DNA of 64,000 nt, taken from positions 248,001-312,000 of the forward strand of contig NZ_JACBFP010000001.1 of assembly GCF_021401085.1 (NCBI RefSeq), given 5' to 3'. The notes under the pieces were generated by a model. It was not told the DNA's origin. It saw nothing but the letters and a program-made list of their open reading frames with translations, and did no database searches. Made by a program: the position numbers and the translations under genes. Below, one piece after another: positions 59,679 through 64,000 of this stretch. This stretch comes from Chryseobacterium sp. R2A-55 (GTDB lineage: Bacteria > Bacteroidota > Bacteroidia > Flavobacteriales > Weeksellaceae). The stretch's first letter is position 1. Each line of letters opens with the position of its first letter.

Positions 59679-59978
59679 ATGAAAAAACATCATAGCAATA
59701 TCGTTCATCCTGGTGAGATTTTAGGGGAAGATGTCATTTTTCCAACTGGTTTAAGTATTACAGAAGCATCTTCTTTACTTGATATTTCGCGCCTAACTTT
59801 ATCAAAAATTCTGAACAAAAGAGGTGGAATTACGCCCAATATTGCATTAAGAATTGAAAAAGTTTTTGGAGGAAAAGCAGAGTTTTGGCTTCGTCTTCAA
59901 AGGAATTATGATTTGGAATTGGAGCGTTTAAATTTTGAGAAAAATCCACCAAGTTTGAAAGCGTTTTCTTATTCTTGA
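59679..59978 (+). CDS. higA: HigA-type antitoxin
   Basis: 99 residues. Xre-like helix-turn-helix of the HigA type: NIVHPGEILGEDVIFPTGLSITEASSLLDISRLTLSKILNKRGGITPNIALRIEKVFGGKAEFWLRLQRNYDLELERL. HPGEIL.E... and GK.EFWLRLQ.NYDLE are family signatures. It neutralises HigB and represses the operon. The gene converges on the GH25 gene, 19 bp apart. Confidence 0.92.
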   Translation: MKKHHSNIVHPGEILGEDVIFPTGLSITEASSLLDISRLTLSKILNKRGGITPNIALRIEKVFGGKAEFWLRLQRNYDLELERLNFEKNPPSLKAFSYS

Positions 59979-59997
59979 ATCCTTCAAGAATTGAAAC

Positions 59998-60861
59998 CTA
60001 ATCCAAAGTCAGCCTTTTCAGACTCCACATACTTCCATTAAAAACATTCACATCCACTTTCGTATTGATTCCGTAAACAATACCGTTTTCGGTGAACTGC
60101 CAAAACTTCCATTGATCGTCTGGTGACGGTTGCGGAACATCGTTGTAATTGGCGAGCCAAAGCGGGTAATCGTCAAAATGTCCCCTCAAAAAATCTTTAT
60201 AATAATGGTAGTAAGAATAGATAATCGGTTTCTCACCATATGCTTCTTCCACAATCTTGCACCAAATTTTTAAATCTTCTATCAATTTTTCACTGGATTT
60301 TCGGCTTGGAATTTTCTCAATGTCTAAAATCGGTGGCAAATCTCCCGATTCCAGTTTCACATTTTCCAGGAAATTATTCGCTTGCATTACGGGATCTTCG
60401 TCGGCTCGGTAAAAATGATAGGCACCGCGAATGAGATTATGTTTTTTGCCCAATTTCCAAAACTCTTGGAAATGTTTGTCGGTTGATTTGTTTCCCATCG
60501 TTCCACGAAGAACGACAAATTTAATAGGAATAGAACGGTTTCCGATGCTTAGACTGTCCCATTCAATATCTTCTTTTCGTTGGTAATGCGACATATCGAT
60601 TCCGAAAATTTTATCGGCATAATCTCCGATGATTCGGTTGATTCTCTTTTCTTCAAATTCGGAATTGGAGAGTTTTCGATGCTCAAACTTGTTGAAATAC
60701 ATCGCATAATAAAACTGAATCTTTTCTTTTAAATAAAATCCGGTTCCAAGCAAAGCCAACGCCAAAATCAATAATAAAATTTCCCTGCGCAAAAGCCAAT
60801 GCTTCTTGCGATTTTTGTGAATTTTTCTAGTGGTTTTTCTCTTTACGGTGCGCTTTGCCAT
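59998..60861 (-). CDS. membrane-anchored GH25 muramidase
   Basis: 287 residues. Strongly basic N-terminus (MAKRTVKRKTTRKIHKNRKK) then a TM helix (EILLLILALALLGTGFYL, about 27-46), so a signal-anchored protein. The glycoside hydrolase 25 domain runs from about 86: IFGIDMSHYQRKEDIEWDSL (catalytic DxS), RGAYHFYRADEDPVMQANNFLENV, DLPPILDIEK (the catalytic D-x-E), IIYSYYHYY, PLWLANYNDVPQPS and WQFTENG. It cleaves peptidoglycan glycan strands. A cellular enzyme rather than a phage lysin, since no phage gene is near. Confidence 0.91.
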   Translation of the reverse strand: MAKRTVKRKTTRKIHKNRKKHWLLRREILLLILALALLGTGFYLKEKIQFYYAMYFNKFEHRKLSNSEFEEKRINRIIGDYADKIFGIDMSHYQRKEDIEWDSLSIGNRSIPIKFVVLRGTMGNKSTDKHFQEFWKLGKKHNLIRGAYHFYRADEDPVMQANNFLENVKLESGDLPPILDIEKIPSRKSSEKLIEDLKIWCKIVEEAYGEKPIIYSYYHYYKDFLRGHFDDYPLWLANYNDVPQPSPDDQWKFWQFTENGIVYGINTKVDVNVFNGSMWSLKRLTLD

Positions 60862-60868
60862 GGGTTTG

Positions 60869-60876
60869 CAAAAATA
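60869..60876 (-). promoter_or_regulatory. -7 promoter element of the GH25 gene
   Basis: TATTTTTG on the minus strand, 7 bp before the ATG at 60861. Confidence 0.6.
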
Positions 60877-60914
60877 GATTTTTACTTTGGAATTTAAATC
60901 AATTTTAATTATAA

Positions 60915-60951
60915 TTCGCCAAAACTCTATTTTTTTATTAATTTTGGCGAA
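60915..60951 (+). promoter_or_regulatory. inverted repeat in front of the ATPase-nuclease gene
   Basis: TTCGCCAAAA (60915-60924) pairs with TTTTGGCGAA (60942-60951), followed 11 bp later by the ATG. The core CGCCAAAACTC (60917-60927) recurs in the hairpin after the gene. Confidence 0.65.
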
Positions 60952-60962
60952 ATATAATTTTT

Positions 60963-62381
60963 ATGTCAAAAAAAATTATTGGCAGAAAATACGAAAGCGA
61001 AATCCTGAAAGACGCTTTGGATAAAGACAAATCCGAACTGATTGCCATTTACGGAAGAAGACGTGTCGGGAAAACTTTTCTCATTCGCGAATTGTTTAAA
61101 AAGGAAATCGTCTTTGAAATTTCTGGACTTTACAACGGTGCGATGAGTGACCAGTTACAAAATTTTGCTAAAGAACTGTCCAGAAATTCGAAAAAGAAGG
61201 AAAAGGAAATTCCAACCAATTGGTTTGATGCATTCACTTTGCTTGAAGAACGTTTGAATCGTTTAAAATCCGCCAAAAAGAAAGTCATCTTCATTGATGA
61301 ATTTCCGTGGATGGCAACAGCGAAATCGAAATTCCTTACCGCTTTCGAGAATTTTTGGAACAGTTACTGCACCAAACGAAACGATCTTATTGTGATTATT
61401 TGTGGTTCTGCAGCTTCGTATATGATACAGAAAATCATTCGAAACAAAGGCGGACTTCACAACAGAATTACACAGCAAATCAGACTTTTGCCTTTCAATT
61501 TATATGAAACCGATTTGTTCCTGAAAAGCCGTGGAATTCGTTACACGCACTATGATGTGTTGCAGATTTATATGGCGATTGGCGGCGTTCCACACTATTT
61601 GGAAAAACTGAAAAAAGGATTGAGCGTCGCGCAAAACATCGATCAACTTTGCTTTTCAAAAGACGGTTTTCTGCGAAACGAGTTCAATCAATTGTATGTC
61701 TCGCTTTTTGACAGTTCGGAGAAACATCTTTCCATCATCAAAACTTTGGCGAAATCCAACAAAGGTATTACGCGACAGGAATTGTTGGACAAAAGCAAAT
61801 TATTGAGCGGCGGCGATTTCTCCCTAAAATTGTCGGAACTCACAGAGTCAGGATTCGTGAGCGAATATTCGTACATAGGAAATAAAAAGCAGCTCTCGCT
61901 GTATCGTTTGTCGGACGAATATTCCAAATTTTACTTAAAATTCATTGAACCCAACAGGGAAAATGGCGCCGGAACTTGGCAGCGATTGCAGACGGGACAA
62001 AGTTTTGCATCGTGGTCGGGTTTTAGTTTTGAGACGGTTTGTTTGAAGCATATCGACCAAATTAAAAAAGCACTTCGGATTGATGCCATTTATTCGCAAA
62101 GCAGCAGTTGGTTTAATCCGAATGCACAAATCGATTTGCTAATCGACCGTGCCGATAATGTGATGAATGTGTGCGAAATGAAGTTCTATAATTCGCCCTT
62201 CATCATCACCAAAAAATACTATCTCGAACTGAAAAACAAGGTTTCCGAATTGCAAAAAGAATTGGCGACAAGGAAAAACATCTTCCTCACTTTGGTGACC
62301 ACTTTCGGGATAAAGGAAAACGAATACAGCCGAGAATTGGTGGAAAAAAGTTTAGAAATTACAGATTTGTTTACGGATTAG
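60963..62381 (+). CDS. AAA ATPase fused to DUF234 / PD-(D/E)XK nuclease-like domain
   Basis: 472 residues. N-terminal ATPase of the archaeal-ATPase type: IGRKYESEILKDAL, Walker A YGRRRVGKTFL (about 30-40), Walker B KKVIFIDEFPWMA, sensor IICGSAASYM. A winged-helix-like middle (NKGITRQELLDKSKLLSGGDFSLKLSELTESGFVSEY) follows. The C-terminus has QIDLLIDRADNVMNVCEMKFYNSPF, where a D and an E-x-K match the PD-(D/E)XK pattern (DUF234). This architecture is widespread, moves between genomes and is suspected to be a mobile or defence-type element, with no proven role. Flanked by related palindromes. Confidence 0.89.
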   Translation: MSKKIIGRKYESEILKDALDKDKSELIAIYGRRRVGKTFLIRELFKKEIVFEISGLYNGAMSDQLQNFAKELSRNSKKKEKEIPTNWFDAFTLLEERLNRLKSAKKKVIFIDEFPWMATAKSKFLTAFENFWNSYCTKRNDLIVIICGSAASYMIQKIIRNKGGLHNRITQQIRLLPFNLYETDLFLKSRGIRYTHYDVLQIYMAIGGVPHYLEKLKKGLSVAQNIDQLCFSKDGFLRNEFNQLYVSLFDSSEKHLSIIKTLAKSNKGITRQELLDKSKLLSGGDFSLKLSELTESGFVSEYSYIGNKKQLSLYRLSDEYSKFYLKFIEPNRENGAGTWQRLQTGQSFASWSGFSFETVCLKHIDQIKKALRIDAIYSQSSSWFNPNAQIDLLIDRADNVMNVCEMKFYNSPFIITKKYYLELKNKVSELQKELATRKNIFLTLVTTFGIKENEYSRELVEKSLEITDLFTD

Positions 62382-62390
62382 CGAAATCAT

Positions 62391-62431
62391 AATCCGCCAA
62401 AACTCGGTTTATTTTTGAGTTTTGGCGGGTT
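62391..62431 (+). terminator. long hairpin after the ATPase-nuclease gene
   Basis: AATCCGCCAAAACTC (62391-62405) pairs with GAGTTTTGGCGGGTT (62417-62431) with one G-T. It may act as terminator, though the T run is short. It shares CGCCAAAACTC with the repeat before the gene. Confidence 0.7.
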
Positions 62432-62505
62432 ATGGATTTTTTGGAAGGGGAAAGGTTGGGGATAAATTTTGTGATAATGGAATTTAGCAATATTAAAAAC
62501 TACAT

Positions 62506-62709
62506 TTATTCTATATAATTCACTTTAGGTTTGTCATATTTAGATAATAATTTTAATGCTTTTTCTGTTTCAAGTTCTCCGCTAACTGTTCTCCCGCCAT
62601 AAGAACCATATTTTGCTTTTACTTCTATATAATATATTTTACCTTCTTTAGGATTTATACTCAAATAATCTTTGTACAAATTGAAGACAAAACCAAATAT
62701 ACATAATTT
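62506..62709 (-). pseudogene. C-terminal fragment of an unidentified protein, no start codon
   Basis: On the minus strand 67 codons are open between TAG (62712-62710) and TAA (62508-62506) with no ATG, GTG or usable TTG at the front. The product reads FGFVFNLYKDYLSINPKEGKIYYIEVKAKYGSYGGRTVSGELETEKALKLLSKYDKPKVNYIE. The segment IYYIEVKAKYG has the E-x-K layout of nuclease-like domains, but I do not recognise the family. Amino-acid composition and the conserved-looking motif suggest decay of a real gene. Confidence 0.55.
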
Positions 62710-62781
62710 CTAATTTTAAACTAAAAAAAATCCTTCCGAAACCGAAAGGAATTAAATATTGAATTTCAAATCTCGAATATT

Positions 62782-64000
62782 CTAAGCCCCATAAGGAATC
62801 CAAATATTCTTAATTTCCGTGGCGTGTCTTAAAAATTCCTGACCTTCGCCTTGGGCAACATCGAGCCAATTTCTGTATTTTCCGAAATTCACCCAAGAAC
62901 GTTTCATGGAATCGGTGGAAAGCAATTCGATATCCTTACTTCCTTCTTTGGTGCCAAAATACCAAATTCCATCGATGTTGTAATGTTTTGCCAATTCTTT
63001 TGCGAGTTCCTCTTTGTTTCCGGTCACGATATTTACCGTTCCTGCAGGAACATCGGAGGTCTCTAAAATCTGATAGAAATCGGTCGCCGAAAACGGATGC
63101 TTTTCGGAAGGAACCACCACCACGTTATTTCCCATCGCAATCGCAGGAATCACCGTGGAAATAAAGCCCAAAAGCGGATTTTCATCGGGACAGATAATCG
63201 CCATCACTCCCACTGCTTCCGGCATTGCCAAAGTCACCATTCGCTGAACGGTGGAATGTGCTGCACCATCATATTTATCGGCAAAAGCGGCGTAAGTATA
63301 AATTCTTTCGATGGATTTTTCTACCTCATTTTTTGCGGATTCCAAACTTTGGTTGGTCATTTCCACAATTCTTTCGGCAAATTCTTCGGCACGAATCGAG
63401 AGGTTTTCTGCGATATAATAAAGAACTTGCGCTCTTCCGTGACCGGTCATTCCGCTCCAGGATTTGTCGGCGTGTGCTGCTTCTACGGCGTTTCGGAGGT
63501 CTTTTCTATTTCCTTCGGAAACTTCACCGATGTATTCACCGAACGCATTTTTGATTTCCCTACTGTAACCACCATCCGGACGTGCCTGTTTTCCGCCGAT
63601 ATACATTTTTGTGGTTCGGTCGATTTCCGCTAAAAGGTTTGATTTTTTAGAATCTTTGGACTTCATTGCTTTTGGAACGATCGGTTTTGAAGCGAACTCC
63701 TCTTCAATTCTTGGTTTTAGGTATTCATAAAGTCCTTCTTTTCCACCTTCTCTTCCAAAGCCTGATTCTCTGTAACCGCCAAAACCTGCGTTCGCATCGA
63801 ACTGATTCGTACAGTTAATCCAAACTGCACCTGCTTTGATTTTTGGCGCGATGTCTAAAGCGAGGTTGATGTTTTCCGTCCAAATACTTGCAGCCAAACC
63901 GTATCTCGTGTTGTTCGCCAAAGCAACCGCTTCATTGTGCGAGCGGAAAGACATTGCCACCAAAACCGGCCCGAAAATTTCTTCCTGTGCAATCACAGAG
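62782..64000 (-). CDS. two-domain aldehyde dehydrogenase, 5' part beyond window
   Basis: About 406 residues visible; the frame continues upstream of the window end. The visible start is the C-terminal end of a complete ALDH domain: EEIFGPVLVAMSF, AVALANNTRYGLAASIWT, AGAVWINCTNQFDANAGFGGYRESGFGREGGKEGLYEYLKPR. After a linker (about 85-125) a second ALDH-like domain starts (KMYIGGKQARPDGGYSREI) with NEVEKSIERIYTYAAFAD and GVMAIICPDENPLLGFISTVIPAIAMGNNVVVVPSEKHPFSATDFYQIL (cofactor half). It ends (IWIPYGA) before the region that would carry the catalytic Cys, so the second domain is inactive. NAD(P)-dependent aldehyde oxidation is likely by the first domain. Confidence 0.87.
   Translation of the reverse strand, partial: SVIAQEEIFGPVLVAMSFRSHNEAVALANNTRYGLAASIWTENINLALDIAPKIKAGAVWINCTNQFDANAGFGGYRESGFGREGGKEGLYEYLKPRIEEEFASKPIVPKAMKSKDSKKSNLLAEIDRTTKMYIGGKQARPDGGYSREIKNAFGEYIGEVSEGNRKDLRNAVEAAHADKSWSGMTGHGRAQVLYYIAENLSIRAEEFAERIVEMTNQSLESAKNEVEKSIERIYTYAAFADKYDGAAHSTVQRMVTLAMPEAVGVMAIICPDENPLLGFISTVIPAIAMGNNVVVVPSEKHPFSATDFYQILETSDVPAGTVNIVTGNKEELAKELAKHYNIDGIWYFGTKEGSKDIELLSTDSMKRSWVNFGKYRNWLDVAQGEGQEFLRHATEIKNIWIPYGA

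Noticed and set aside
59998-60861. Phage endolysin
   Set aside because: The protein has a TM anchor, there is no holin or other phage gene, and GH25 enzymes are also found as cellular muramidases.

Overview
The window is about 40% GC chromosomal DNA from a Bacteroidota bacterium, most likely family Weeksellaceae (Chryseobacterium / Kaistella / Epilithonimonas type). Supporting signs are -7 promoter elements of the form TAnnTTTG close to start codons, no useful Shine-Dalgarno sequences, PorT-like outer-membrane barrels, LptB, and a long acidic tail on ribosomal protein S16. No rRNA or tRNA gene, CRISPR array, transposase or prophage was seen.

Layout. 1-800: 3' part of menC. 800-1560: a degraded zone with a 21-bp tandem array abutting a broken response-regulator gene. 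1559-6382: six-gene envelope operon of unknown function (two secreted proteins, a lipoprotein, CsgG/FlgT-like proteins, an outer-membrane barrel). 6.6-15.8 kb: glnS, a thioredoxin-like protein, a barrel protein, dusB, a NatAB-type ABC exporter and a flavin-reductase-like protein. 15.8-25.4 kb, minus strand: two hydrolases, two M13 peptidase lipoproteins, a DUF1232 protein, cinA, and a sigma factor followed by lipA. 25.9-29.9 kb: a compact terminal-oxidase cluster (Rrf2 regulator, cbb3-like subunit I, fused diheme cytochrome, two small membrane proteins) with a 26-bp perfect palindrome ahead of the regulator. 31.2-32.6 kb: a secreted eight-cysteine mini-protein, a lipoprotein and a small membrane protein. 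33.0-36.1 kb: class I ribonucleotide reductase in the order nrdB-nrdA, with DnaA boxes upstream. 36.4-41.5 kb: a MacAB-like exporter operon containing a four-helix-bundle (IVP) pseudogene. 41.6-51.5 kb: lptB, an ECF sigma factor with a membrane partner, rpoN, asnS, rpsP-rimM and an ORF6N pseudogene. 51.9-64 kb: an intact ORF6N gene, a siderophore receptor with a PepSY-type protein, an APC permease, an ABC-F ATPase, a small accessory patch (HigBA, GH25 muramidase, ATPase-nuclease gene bounded by related palindromes, gene fragment) and a two-domain aldehyde dehydrogenase running off the end.

The most interesting non-housekeeping content is: the 1559-6382 envelope operon; the oxidase cluster with its palindrome; the cysteine-rich mini-protein; and several repeat families between genes. 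These repeats are a 21-bp array, a four-copy palindromic element, heptamer tracts just before start codons, a TCGCGA palindrome placed in frame inside a coding region, and CGCCAAAACTC palindromes around the ATPase-nuclease gene. Family assignments come from recognising motifs by eye; nothing was searched against a database.
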